A stretch of DNA of 64,000 nucleotides, taken from the NCBI GenBank assembly GCA_022457065.1, contig JAJGBQ010000004.1:1426001-1490000 (forward strand). Reading direction: 5' to 3'. Made by a program: the position numbers and the translations under genes. The stretch comes from Curvularia sp. ZM96. Taxonomy: Eukaryota; Ascomycota; Dothideomycetes; Pleosporales; Pleosporaceae. Every line of letters starts with the position of its first letter. Positions within the stretch are counted from its first letter, which is position 1. Positions 31,778-43,700 of this stretch are shown one piece after another. A model generated the notes under the pieces. That model saw only the letters and a list, made by a program, of their open reading frames with translations. It was not told the DNA's origin and did no database searches.

Positions 31778-34112
31778 TCAATTTCTTCGATCTCGACTCG
31801 GCCCAAAGTCGACTTCAGACACTTTCTTTGCTTCTTTGCGGTTCTTGACAATGTACTGTGCGTACAAAGCCACGTGGTCGCTGGGAAAGTGGTAGTTTGG
31901 AAATCCCGGTACCCGCTGGAGGTAGCCCTTGTCGATGTCGCCAAGCAAGCCAACCACTTGCAAAGTGTTGGTAGAGTACCAGATATAGTCCAACACCCCC
32001 TGAAAGTGCGGAACATAGTTGGTAAACGCTAGCTCGCCGATGGATGCATAGCTAGACTTTAGGCTAAAAGGATGGGATATTCCGTCTCGTGTAAAGTTAC
32101 CATATTTGCGGCTACCCAAGTCCGCATGAACATTCGAAATGTTGCCATTCGTAATGAGATCGTACACACCAGACGACGGGAGCGAGTTGAAGTCACCGCA
32201 AAGCAAGACCGGGATGTCGGCGGGGTCAGTATACACTTTTGACGGTCCTGGCTCCTGGGTCGGGTCTGGTTCGGCTTCGTCTTTGTCGCCATTGGTGAAC
32301 TGATACACCACTTTGTTCGTACAAGGTGGGTGTTTGGTCCATTGTGTCGCAAACTTGGTGATTCCTTCCATCAGAATGGCAACTTGCACGAGCTTGACGT
32401 CTTGGAATGCGGGGTTCCAGAACACGTGTACGTTGCCTATGATGAATCTCGATCCGGTGGCTCGGTTTTCCAGGAATGCAAGCACTCCAATGTCGTCTCG
32501 TGGCATGACACGATTGAAGATGTCATGTTCGCCCTTCATATCGGGTCGATTAATGGCCGTGTTGGCAAAGTCGATGAGTTGCTTGTCAAGCAAAATGTAT
32601 CTATGCCAGTCAGTGATTTGTTTTGGTGCATGGACGCTCTGCTCGGGCAACTTACTTGCTGTTTTTGTAAAAGATGGCACACCCATCGACAAGCTTGGCT
32701 TCTCTCTCAGCCATTGTTCGTGCCCTCGATTTCGGCCAAAACACTCCTTTGTAGTCATTGTGAGCCAGTGCCGCTCGGAAGAACTCATTGAAACTCTCCT
32801 GGTCAATCTCCTGCAAGCAGACAATGTCGGCGTCGCGCTCGCGCAGTTCAGCCAAGATGAGTTCCCTGCGACTTTCCCAAGCAAGTGCTGAGCTGGGCGT
32901 GTAACCGTACTGTGACTGCGTACAGTACTTGTCGCACAGAATGTTGTAACTCAGCGCACTAACAGTTTCCTGAGACGTGTCCTGAATCTCGTCGAGAACA
33001 ATCCAGTCGCGCTCGGGTGGTGCCTCTGGCCCAGGGGCATTCTCACGGAAGTGCTTGATGAGCTCGCCTGTGCCCTGTTCCATAATAATCTGCTTTAGAT
33101 CATCCGGGATTGGGTTTCCTTCAATACCAAGCATCTCCAACTGATACAGAGACCCCAATTCGTAGGGCAAATTCTCGATGTGATTGTCGAATAGTAACAG
33201 CTGCTTGAGGTTCACGAGCATGCCAATTTCCGGGGGCAGGTATTGCAGGTTGTTCAGGGACAGGTCCAAATGTGTGAGGTGCCGTAGCTGTCCAATCTTT
33301 TGGTGAACAAACGTGAGCTTGTTGGAGTTGAGGTACAGCTTCGTCAAAAAGGTGTAGGCGAATAGCGCAGGCGTGATGACTTTGAGGTTCTGGCCACCAA
33401 AGTCCAGGATTGTCCAAATGTGTTGATCTTTAGAGTCTTCTGCTCGCTGGGCGGCCGGCCGATTGCGCTCCTCCTTGTCCGCCTCTTTCTGCATCCCATT
33501 GGTTGTTCCAGCTACGATACTCTTGCTGACACTCGGGTGGATTCTTGCGTGCGAGTGGGCTTGTGTCATTTCGCGTGCTGTTTGGTGCAACTTGAGCTGC
33601 TCTTGCCAATGCTCGGTCTGCGGCTTGCTAAGTCCGCTATGAACGCTGCCCGGAGTGCCATTCTGGAGGTGGCCAGGGGTGAAGTGGGGCTGGACGTTGG
33701 ACATGCCCCCACTCGAAATGGTGTGCTGATGGTTGTATTGCCCAACATGGCTGTTACCCGTGAGATCTTGGTGCTGCTGATGATGCTGGTGTTGGTGCTG
33801 GTGGTGTTGATTGTGCTGGAAAGGCTTGCCAAGGCCCATTTGCATGGCAGCGTAGTTTTGCTGCCCTGCCCGCCCGTTCATCATGACGTTGTGGCCCTGG
33901 TGCCCATGGCCCTGGTTGAACATGCCGAACTGCTGTGGAGACGATTGGCGCCCGGGAGATCGAGCTGGAGAAGGAGTGTCGGGGTTGTTGAAGGGGATGC
34001 GGGCGCTGGTTGTGGGCGACCGCGCGCGGGTGGGAAGGTTTCGAGTGTTTTGCGTATGTCGTGGAAAAAAGGATTGGCCGGTTCCCCTGGGGTAGACTGA
34101 GTACTCAGCCAT
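31778..34112 (-). CDS. CCR4: CCR4-NOT deadenylase catalytic subunit CCR4
   Basis: Two exons (34112-32656 and 32600-31778, 55-nt intron) give 759 residues. A disordered N-terminus rich in Gln, His and Asn includes a His-Gln run near residues 95-115. Leucine-rich repeats follow at about 255-340 (LTKLYLNSNKLTFV, LTHLDLSLNNLQYLPPEIG), which in yeast bind the CAF1/POP2 subunit. The exonuclease-endonuclease-phosphatase domain begins at about 375 with LSYNILCDKYC and has the metal-binding LQEID, the HVFWNP, LLCGDFNS and C-terminal LDYIWYS and PSDHVAL motifs. All catalytic blocks are present, so the poly(A) nuclease should be active. It shortens mRNA tails in the cytoplasm and starts mRNA decay. Confidence 0.95.
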
Positions 34113-35759
34113 CTAAGGGAGTTCCGGTAGGTGATTTCGAGGGGCCCGCAGGCGGCCGTGTGTATTGAGAGTGAAAGCCCCGGGTCGCTATGGCTAGTGA
34201 AGGCGTCAGGTAGGCGGTAGGGGACGGGCAAACGATCTTCTTCGTTTTAACATGGGCGCCCGTACGAGTCCTCGACATGAGCACACGCTAGCAAACGCGG
34301 GACCCGTGCACCATGTACTGGAGGCCCCCGGCGGTTCGCGAGTGAGTGTAGTATGAAAGCGGGGACTCGGCAGTGAGCGAGAGCGGCGGCGGGATTGCTA
34401 GAGGCAAGGCGTATTTGCAGTGGACGGCGGGAGCGCTGGCTTGTATTGATATGTCGGCAGGCTATGGTTCTGGACTTGTCAGCTGCTGCATGGATATAGC
34501 GGGGAATATCGAGAGGTTGGAGCTGCAGCAGGCGTAGGTGGAAGCGGGTAGAAAGGCGTGCACCTACAAGAACTGAGCGTGTCGTGGGGCGCGCAGAATT
34601 GGCGTGTAGTCGCAATTGTGCCAGATGGACGAGGAGAGGGACCCACTGCGGCGCTGTGAAGAATAGAGAGCGTAGTGATGCGATATGTGAAGGCCGACGG
34701 TCGAACCTTGCCCGATCCATGGGGGGCGCCGCTAGAGGGCGCACGTGACATGGTGGCAGCGTTGATCTGGTGTCCTGAAACCGCACCGCTGGCCCCTCGC
34801 GCGGTGCGTCGTGAGTGTCTGAGCCGGGCTGGGCTGCAGAGGGCATGGCATGCACCTGTCGCTCGCTCTGCAGAGGCGTCTCTACCGTGCGAGGGCAGCA
34901 TGGTAACAGCAGCCCATGCGCAGTCGCAGGCCCAACCACTCCATGGCTGGGGCACAATGCCACCTCGTACGGTACGTAGATACATGGACAAACATGTTTA
35001 CACAGCTCCCCACACGGCCAGCCTCCCCACGCAAATGCAATCACCTGCAGCGCGCGCAGCTTCGGCTGATGCCGCGCCCATGCATACGGCGCCGTCCAGA
35101 GCTGCTCGGTCGCGGCACCCACCACCGTGCCCAGCGAGGTACTGCCATAGAAAATCCGGGGGGCATCACACGGCCGCACGCGGTGATTGGAGATGTCTCC
35201 TCGGCACGCTCCAGAACTCCTCACCTGGCCGGCCTTGTACACCCGAATCCATTCCTCCTATTACTCATGTAGACATTCACGCGCACGCCATGCTGGCATC
35301 TTGGCCTCCCCTGTTGCCCATCCCCTCCTCGTCCTCCTCCGCTGTTGCGCACTGTGATTACCACGACCGCCCGCCCGCCCGCTGCTGCTCATTAATTGCT
35401 GACTCGCCTACACGTGCTTATCAGACGCCTCGACTGGGGACGGACGAGCGCAATATCACGCTCCCGCTAAAAACAGTGGGGCTAGGGTCGGGAGTAGGCT
35501 GGAGACCTCTAATCACGTTTCCAGACAATGGGAGACTGGCAGCTGGCAAGCTCCTCCTGCTGACACGCCATCTCAAACCGCCCGTCGCTAATCTACCTGC
35601 CAGTACCGCTATTACGGCGCCAACCCTGCGGCCAGCCCTCCCTTTCGACCCAAGACTGTCGAAGCAAAGCAATGGGATCTGACCACAACAGACGCCCTGG
35701 GTAGAACCATTTCTGTGTCTTCGACCGGCGCCTCCTCTGGCACCCGCCACCACAGCACA
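34113..35759. other. 1.6-kb divergent intergenic region
   Basis: This separates CCR4 (minus) from the methyltransferase (plus). It is GC-rich, so long open frames appear on both strands (34247-35242 minus, 34675-35682 plus). They overlap one another, lack family features and are rich in Arg, Pro and Ala, so I treat them as chance. I see no gene. Confidence 0.55.
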
Positions 35760-36969
35760 ATGGACGTCACCAGAGGCTCCATATCCAGCAGCTCCACCCA
35801 GTTCACAAAGGAGGACGCACCCGGCCTCCCCAACGAGCCTTTTACCCTTCGCCACGGCCGACGATACATCCGAAACGCCCAATACTACCCGCTGCCATGC
35901 GACCTCCCCGAACTCCACCGCCAGAATCTGCAGACCCTCCTGGCCACGGCCGTCTTTGGTAGGGCCCTGGGCTCCACACCCACCCAGCCTCCGAAAAAGG
36001 TCCTCGAAGTCGCATGCGGCTCCGGATACTGGTCGGCTGTGTGCCATGACTGGCTAAGCGGTACGTACAGCTGCTGACGTTTGGCGACGTTGCTGACCAT
36101 GGCCAGGCCAGGGCTACGAAGACGTCTCCTTTACCGGACTGGACATTGTCCATGTAGCTGGGGATCTGCAGCGCCAGGGCATCGACTGGAAATTCGTGCA
36201 GCATGATTTGCGCAAGCTACCCTTGCCCTTTGACGATGAAGAGTTCGACATTGTAGTCATGAAGGACATGAGCATGGTCATCCCGCTGGGGGCGCCATCG
36301 CAAAGGATCCTTGACGAGTGCACTCGCATCCTCAAATCCGGCGGCACGCTCGAGATCTGGGAGACTGACCACATTATCCGCTCCATTATGCCACATCCAC
36401 CGCCTCCGCCAGGCAAGAACCCCCAAGAGTACGCTTGCGCCGTAGCGACGGGAACCTTTCTGATTTCGCACATCACGCCTTTCACCGACGTACAAAACAA
36501 GTATCTCCAAGACTCCAACGCATGGATTCAAGAAGCCTTGGATCGGCGCAAACTCTCACCAACCCCGTGTTCGCGCATATCGCAAATATTGCTCCAGGAG
36601 ACGGAGACGCTGTGTAATGTCGAAAACCGCAGAGTGGCTGTTCCCCTGGGCGAGCCACGATGGGAACGCGAAGCCGCGGGTGAAACAATGAAGCGACGGG
36701 GAAGCGAGACTGGGAAGCTCAAGATGGGCGGTGCGACAATGGACGGTTCGACTCTGACCAAGGAGCAAGCGGCTTTACGCCACACGGCTCTGCTCATCGT
36801 TATACAGCTGATCGAGAGTCTCGAGCCACTGCTGAAGGACGTTAGCGGGAAGAACCAGGAGGAGTGGCAGCGGTATTGGAATTCCATGATCAACGACCTG
36901 CTCGAGCAAAAGGGGGCCTCGAGCGGTGAGTGTCTTGAAATTGGCATCTGGTGGTGCAAGAAGGTGTGA
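35760..36969 (+). CDS. SAM-dependent methyltransferase, class I
   Basis: Two exons (35760-36060, 36107-36969; 46-nt intron) encode 387 residues. The Rossmann SAM site is VLEVACGSGYW at residues 81-91. It is followed by the acidic loop FTGLDIV and a second conserved region with LPLPFDDEEFDIVVMKDMSM and LKSGGTLEIWETDH, the typical order of a class I methyltransferase of the UbiE/Methyltransf_25 type. The C-terminal half has no recognised domain. No membrane anchor or signal is seen. The substrate cannot be inferred, since neighbouring genes are unrelated housekeeping genes. The start is the ATG at 35760; the frame remains open upstream only through a GTG. It is convergent with the LYR gene, with 101 bp between their stops. 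Confidence 0.85.
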
Positions 36970-37070
36970 GATGTTGATGGTTTACCTTTTTCTTTTCTTT
37001 TCTTTTTCTGTTTATGATATCCTGGTCTATGGCGGTCTACTGTTGGCAAGTCCCAGTTGTCTTTCAGTAG

Positions 37071-37521
37071 CTAGGCACTTTGATCGTAGCGCTGGCGCAG
37101 AGTTCGATAACGCTTCAGATAGTATCTGTATCCGTTAGCAAAAGCCCTTTTTTTATCAAACTTTTGTTTTGTTCTTCTTTTTGCCTGCGGCTCGGGCTTA
37201 CAGTGCTTCGATTTCTAGGCCATCAAGGATTAGCGGGGAAAACGTGTGGGGTTCCGTTACTGAAGGTTTACCTTTCTTCACGTATTCTGCCCTCTCGATG
37301 CCTTGCTTGATTTTGGCCTCATCGGTCAAATTCCGTTGACTTGCGAATGCCTTGTGCAGGCGGGTGCGGAAGTAGCCGTATCCTTGAGGATATTCCCGAC
37401 CCATGTAAAGCAATTCTGCTTCGAGTAAGTATGCGTGTTGTGAACAATGGGCACGTGTGGGCGACAGACCCTTGTAAATTCGGATGACTTGGTGGCGAAG
37501 CGCTGGGTTTGGAGCAGACAT
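37071..37521 (-). CDS. LYR-motif protein, ETFRF1/LYRM5 type
   Basis: Four minus-strand exons (37521-37470, 37415-37272, 37214-37202, 37125-37071) are needed for an 87-residue protein. The third exon is only 13 nt and encodes the centre of EIEAL. Removing the introns (54, 57, 76 nt) gives RIYKELLYMGREYP at the start and ALYYLKRYRTLRQRYD at the end, which matches the LYRM5/ETFRF1 family in sequence and length. Reading the DNA without splicing instead gives a 110-residue frame that ends falsely at 37198. LYR proteins are small, basic, mitochondrial and bind acyl carrier protein; ETFRF1 regulates the electron transfer flavoprotein in animals. The same role here is inferred. The start is the second possible codon, because the upstream one at 37530 is TTG. 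Confidence 0.88.
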
Positions 37522-37843
37522 TGTTGGCAATGTTTTTCTTCTGAAGAGAAGAGAACAGGAGTGGAAGGATACTTGTCGTCTAAGGTAACTGGGTTGTCAG
37601 CTGTAGTGTTGCTGCTGTGTAACGTCATGGACGGCTACACGAGTTATTGTCGAAGGTGGAGCAACGCCCGGACCCGGTTTGCCGACCCAAGGCGGTCGTG
37701 TGGTGGAACCTGGAGATGCGGAACCTCGGCTGCTTTTCCGACATTTTCGGGCAAGAGAACGCTGGCATTGTAGTATCCTCCAAGTAACAGGTACTGGTTC
37801 TGGAGTGCAATTCTCACGCTTCAGAACTGTATTGTTCGCCAAC
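37522..37843. promoter_or_regulatory. Divergent LYR/thioesterase promoter
   Basis: The 322 bp between starts is shared by the LYR gene and the thioesterase gene, both with products likely to be mitochondrial. No motif was identified. Confidence 0.4.
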
Positions 37844-39191
37844 ATGTCGTCATTGATATGTTCCACCATCTGCCGGTTGAAGTCGACTAAGCAGCTTTCA
37901 GTGGTACAGCACCTCTCCTTTGAGCGGTATCAGTCGACGTCAAGTGGTAGGTAGCCTTGTTGTAGTGGAAGTGAAGAGCATGATGAACTAATTGTCATTC
38001 TTGAGTAGACAAGGCACCTGCAACTGCTGCACTCAGTCCAAGGTGGCTCTCAGACGTCAAATTGCGCATCGGAAAGTGCATTAGTTTTGGAATCAGCCCA
38101 GCCCAGGTCGAAGAAGCCGGCTCGATACTGCAGGAGACATCGGAAAACTGTAAGCGTCTACCGTCAAATGTCTGCTTGTTGTCGTACGAGTATGACTAGA
38201 ATATTGATTTGCATATTTACCCCAGGGAGAGAACTCGTAGCTGGAAGCGAAGGCTTTCTGACCGGCAAGCAGTGGCGGGGGCTCTACCGACAGGAGGTTG
38301 TTTGGGGAGAGATGGTTAGCTTCATCATCTGACGCTTCTGTGGACGAGCACTAATGTGGACGTTGTTTGCGCACAGGATAGCATGGTAGGCTCGTTGTAA
38401 GGCGTTGATGGATGATTGCTAATAAAGCCAAAGGGTATTTATCTCTTCACCGTCTGTTGCTTAAAGTAAAGTAGTTCTGAGCATGTGTAGGTCACGTTAA
38501 CAACGTCATGTACAACCGATATGCAGAGTCTGCCAGAGTCAACTGGACGCTGAACTTTGCAGCCAGCGACCCGCAGCATAGAGCCGAGTGGTTGGAGCTT
38601 ATGACACCAAAAAGTGTTGGCTTGATCTTGCGGAGCATCAAGACAGACTACAAGTTTGTGAGTGGATGCACACTACTCCTAACCCCCTTTCCTCTTTCTT
38701 CTTTTCCGAATATCCCTTGTTCCTTTTTTTTTTGCTTTTGCTTCTTTGAAAATGGATGGCATGAATTCACTGACGTTGATTCCAGCCCATGAAATGGCCA
38801 GATAAGTATGGTGGCTAATGCAATTCATGCAGCAGTCGGACACTGACAGATGGACACCAGGGTTACAGTACTCCACAAACTCCGCAACAAGCCTAGCCAA
38901 GACAGCGATCATTTCATCCTTGATGTCATGATTCTCTCCGAGGCTCAGCGTCGTCCGGCCGCGCGTTGCATTGAAGATATTGTGGTTTATGACTACAGGA
39001 CGGCCAAGAAGTCGCCGCTTCCACGTTTCATGGTGGAGCGGTTCCAGGAAACGTTCAAGCTGCAGGAGCAGACTAAGGCCAAAAACAGCAGAAAGGTCGG
39101 GGCGCTGTTAGACAGAGTCAGGGCATTAGAGAAGAGCAGCTGGGACAGGCCAGATGCCAAGGAGGATTTTGGCAGTGCGAACGATGCATAG
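37844..39191 (+). CDS. Hotdog-fold thioesterase (4HBT-like), mitochondrial
   Basis: Exons read as 37844-37946, 38009-38149, 38226-38314, 38377-38385, 38491-38657, 38786-38805 and 38861-39191. The N-terminus is Ser/Arg/Lys-rich and nearly free of acids, like a mitochondrial presequence. The hotdog signature is split over exons 3 to 5: VVWGEMDSM then GHVNNVMYNRYAESARVNW. Later blocks include SVGLILRSIKTDYKFPMKWPDKVTVL and RCIEDIVVYDYRT, matching fungal thioesterases related to 4-hydroxybenzoyl-CoA thioesterase. One junction is faulty: the tiny exon GATAGCATG ends in phase 0 at its GTAGGC donor, but the next exon needs phase 1, so a simple model shifts frame. Using a GC donor four bases downstream (after 38389) repairs the frame with one added valine, giving about 287 residues. 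A lost G or a sequence error is the alternative. The C-terminal 35 residues are charged and helical. Confidence 0.75.
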
Positions 39192-40790
39192 AAGAGCGAC
39201 AGGTGCAGTCGAGCCGCAGGTAGGCAGGCAGGCAGGCAATCAATACCAAACTACAATGGACGGTTGACGTGTTTGCATGACAGGGTGAATGTAGCAGTGC
39301 AGTGGTGTAGCAGATTTCGAGCCAGTCGCAGCGTTACAGACGCATCACGTCATGAGCCCCTGCAGCTTAGTCGATGCAACATGCGGGGTTGCTTGCAGGT
39401 CAGCGCTGGGTCATGGCAGGCGTGACTGGCAAGGAAAAGCGACCAGAGTACGGAGTACATGAGCAAGATATTTGTCTAGCAGAGTAGGATGCAAATGGGC
39501 ACGCAGCAGAGTGGGTAGACATCGCGGTGGCGTGGTGGAGGCGGGAAGGATCTGCACGTGATGAGCGATGCGAATTGCCCTTTGCAGAGATCTGCACGCC
39601 CGTTGGACGCGTGATGTTCAAGCTTTTCCTTATTTGCAAGGCAGCCCCGCCGCCATTGGTGTAAGGTGCGTTAAGCTTCGACGCCGGCATAATGTGCATG
39701 GCGGAAAAGGGCCATGGATGTGCGGGCGGATGGGCGCCATGCTCGCCTCAAGCGAGCAGATACGCACACACGCAGAGATGGTGTACTAGATGTGAATGCT
39801 CCGGTGGCTTTGCAAAAGACGGGCCGTGTGCCGCTCGAGCCTCATCCAGCAGAGAGGGCGGCCATGGTGCGACGTGAAGCATGGTCATGGCCACAGCTTA
39901 CATGCATGCCCGACTGGCAGCCGCGGCGCTTTTCAGCGCCCTGAAAAAGCTCATTGTGATGGCAATGCGGGTAATAGCGCGAGCGGCGGGGATTGCCCGC
40001 TGCAGAGACTTCATGGCATGCGGTGGACAGGAGCAGGTAGACCTAGTACATGGGAAGCGCGACTTGATTCGCTACCGGGCGGCCTATGGCCCAGGGGGGA
40101 ACCTGGCCTCCGCAAATGAACGGCCTTGTTAAAGAGGCCGGCGAGGTCCCAATGATAGGCATCGTGATGGCGATGAGGATGGTGCAGACGATAGCAAGAT
40201 AGCAGGGCGTGCTAGGGGCCATGGCTCTGCTCGTAGCTAAGGAGGGGGACGACGGGCAGTGCGCAGCAACCGTCGTGTGCTAGTGGCCAGGATCGGCATC
40301 ATGAGAGACATCGGAGTCAGTTCGGCTGAGGTGCGTGTCGACAGCGTCAGGAAGCTGGATGGAGGTGCTGTGCTCGGGGCAGGAGAGAGGTGTCGTGTGT
40401 TGTGTGTCGTGTGTCGTGTGGCGGCTGCAGGGTGAAGAGCAGACGACGGTACGGGCAGGCCATGGCGCTGACAGCGAGACAGGCCAGGCCCTGGCCGGGC
40501 AGTCGTGGTTGGCTTTTTTGCATTTGACGTTTGCAGGGCAGGCGCGAGGCTTGGCAACAGGCCCATCCGGCGGAAGGCACCACCCACCGGGCAGCTGCCA
40601 GGCGCAGGGCCGCTTGCTTCCTCGCTCCCTAACCAAACACCCGCCCGACCGCCCAGCACACGACGCTCCCTTGCCCTCACAGCCCACCGAGCAGCGGCTC
40701 AACGTCTTCCAGTCTGGCTCGTCCTGTCCAGCAGTCGAGTCTCGCCGGGGAGAGGTTTGCCCGCTTGCACCCGCACCCGCACCGCCGTCT
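39192..40790. other. 1.6-kb intergenic region before the AcrB-like gene
   Basis: No gene is seen. It contains a GGCA tetranucleotide run near 39223-39238 and a GTGT/CGTGTG-rich stretch at about 40391-40422. The downstream frame is open back to 40335, but the first 150 codons look random, so this is taken as promoter and leader. Confidence 0.5.
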
Positions 40791-43700
40791 ATGGTAGCAA
40801 AGTCGAAGAGGACCGCGGCGCACGACAAGCGACACGAGAATGGCCTTGCCGCCCCCGGCAAACGCATCGACAAGCAGAAGAGCAACCCGGCCCTCAATGC
40901 CAACGGGAAGCCGGCCAACCACGCCTCTGGCCATGTAGACAGCACCGACATGACTCCCCCGGCCAGCGCCCACCACGATGCTGCCATGGCCACCGCGTCG
41001 TCGTCCACCACCACAAACACCACGGCCGCCGCCACGACGACGACGACTACGACAAGCACTCAAGCCGCCACCACCACCGCCGCTGCCGCCTCCTCATCCT
41101 CGTCCTCCTCCGCCCGGCCAGACGAGCGCACGCGCGCCGCCTCGGACGCCTCGACTGACAATCCCGTAGAAGCCTGTCGCTCCTACGACAATGCCACGGC
41201 GCCCTTTGACCCCATGCACTCCGCCCTCCGCCGCGCCGACACAAATGGCTCCAAGCCCGCTTCTCTGTCCATGTCAACCATGCTCTCGGTCCCCGCCACC
41301 ATTCTCACGTCCTGTCCGCTGCGGGACGTGCTCGCAATCCTCATTATCCTTCTCCAACTGCCCCCGGCCGTCCTCACCGTCGTGCAGTTTCTCTTCGCTA
41401 CCCTCACCTTTGTCCCGCCACAGGCCGGGACCCCCCTCTCTGCCCTCTCCGCCTTTCCCTCCTTCACCGACATCTTCCAGGGCTCCGGCGGCACGCCCTC
41501 GCTCTTCACCACAATCATCGCCGACACCGTCATCCTGATGATATGGCTGCTGCTATGGGTGCCTGCCCAGAATTTCTTCTTGGATCTGGCACAGGCTGTC
41601 ATTGCCATCGCCCTCGGAGGTGCCGCGGCCGGAAAGAAAGGCACAACCAACAGCATTGTCATATGCTTTCTCATCATTCTTGCCAACCACGTCTTCAGAT
41701 TCAGGCCTCTCCGGCAACACATGGTCCACTTTCTTTGGACAGGGCTCGCCCGGGGAGGCCTGGACTTTTTGACGAGCCCCCCGAGTACGCCAACTTATTT
41801 GGAAAGCTTCTCAACCCCCCATGGATGGCCACGCAGCCTCCTGGGTATTCATATTCTAGCCCAAGGTGTCGTTCGTATCATCCGGCGCTCTCTGTCTCGA
41901 CGAGAACACACGACTCTGCCCACTGGTAAGAAAACAGATCCCGAGTCGGGCGTCCTTCAACGCTCAAACTCAATGCACCACGAACCGGTCGCCGACCTGC
42001 CCAATTCTTCGAGTACCGACGCACGCCCCCCGGGGCCGGTGCCCGCCGCACATGCAAAGGACAAAGTAAGCAGTGGTAGGAGGAAGAGAAAACAGGCCAC
42101 CCATGTTCGGAGCCAGCAGCCCTTTTGGGCTGCTCTTGCCAGTACAAAAGTTACAGTTTTAAAAGAGATGGAAAGTAGCCGGGCGGCAAACGACGCCGAC
42201 GAGGCCAACGCAAAAGACGCAAATCACATTGGAAACGCTGTTTGGAGACCGGAAGACGATCGTGTTTGGATTTCAGAAGTCGGCTTTTCCGACATTTCAT
42301 TTCGTGTTAGTTTAGCTGGTGGAGCTACGGTTCAAGAGCAGGACGAGGAGGATTCAAGTGTTGGATCTGGGATTGACAAATCAAAGCCATTTTACATCCG
42401 TGTCAATGGCGCCGATTGGAGCTCGGCCCGGATCCGGCAAAGCGAGCCTGTCGGTTTTGAGGGCCACGAGGGAACGGGCTACTGGGTAGGAGAGATTTTT
42501 GGTCTGACTGCACTCTCCAATTACTATTGCGAGTTTGTCCGGACTAGCGACAACGAAGTCTTCTACTCAGCAAGCCTTATTACCTCAGCCAGCCCTGTCA
42601 CCGAGCTCGGTAAGTACAACAGCAGTTTTTTGTTGTATGTTTCTATGCTAACATGGTCAGCTTCAGCTTCCATAGCATCCCCGCCAGCACATCAGACTCT
42701 ACGACCTTCTTCGCCTACGACAACTTTAAAGAACTCTATTGCGGCCGCTGATCAACAACTCCAAGAGCAACGAAATCGCTTGAAGCGGAACAAGAAAGAC
42801 CACAAGACCGCCATTACCAATATCAAGAAAGAGGTGGATACGCTTGGGAACCGCCTCGCCAACGCCGGTGGCAGTGATGAGCGCCAACGTCAGCGCGTGC
42901 TTCAATTCACCCAGAACATCCGCCAGGCCGACGACGCAGCTGCGGATTTTGCTCTTCAAGCAGAGAATCTGGGAAGCATCCCCGAAGAGGAGGCAAAGGA
43001 GGCTGCGACAAAGAAGGCCGAGTGGAAGAAGGAGCGTGACAACAAGAACGCCGTTGTAAGCGAGTTTGACAAGACCAAGGAAGAGATTGAGCGCCAGGTT
43101 CAAAGCGTCCAAAATGACATCAACAACGCCTACCAGAAGAGAGAGCGTCTTCAGCAGCGTCAAACCAGGCTCAACGAGCAGCACGATCGCCTAATCACTG
43201 CCAACGCTGAAGGGTTCACTGCCAAGCAGCGAAGGGAGCAAGAGCGTGCAGCCCTGAGAGCACAGCGTGCCGATGTCGAGCATCAATATCGGAGCAACAT
43301 CATCAATTACGAGAGGCGAACTGAAGAGCAAAACATCGCTACTAGCCAAATGCTGCAGACCCTCCAGCATTACGAAGAGCTCCTTCTTCAGCAAGCCCAT
43401 CAGCACATGTCTGTTCCGACTACACCTGACGGCCATCTTCCAGGCACAAGCATGTCTCCTCATAACAACGGCTTCACTAGCTTCACCTTTCCGTCGCTCC
43501 ATTCGCACATCAACAGCACCCCTGGTTCTATTCGCGGTGGTCGCGGTCGCTCTTCCTCGATGCTTTCCAATGTGTCTGGTTTCACCGATGCTTTCGATGA
43601 GCCCTCATCCTCGGTCCCTTATGCGCTCGGAAATCCCTTCAACACTCCTGGGCCTGTCAATGGACGCAACCGCAGTCACGGAAGCGGCAGCTTAAGCTCA

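Noticed and set aside
34247..35682. Long opposite-strand open frames of 331 and 335 codons between CCR4 and the methyltransferase
   Set aside because: They overlap each other on both strands in GC-rich DNA, are Arg/Pro/Ala-rich, and show no domain or splice structure.
40335..40790. N-terminal extension of the AcrB-like open frame by 152 codons
   Set aside because: The extension is in frame but reads as unstructured sequence with repeats, and the family N-terminus starts at the ATG at 40791.
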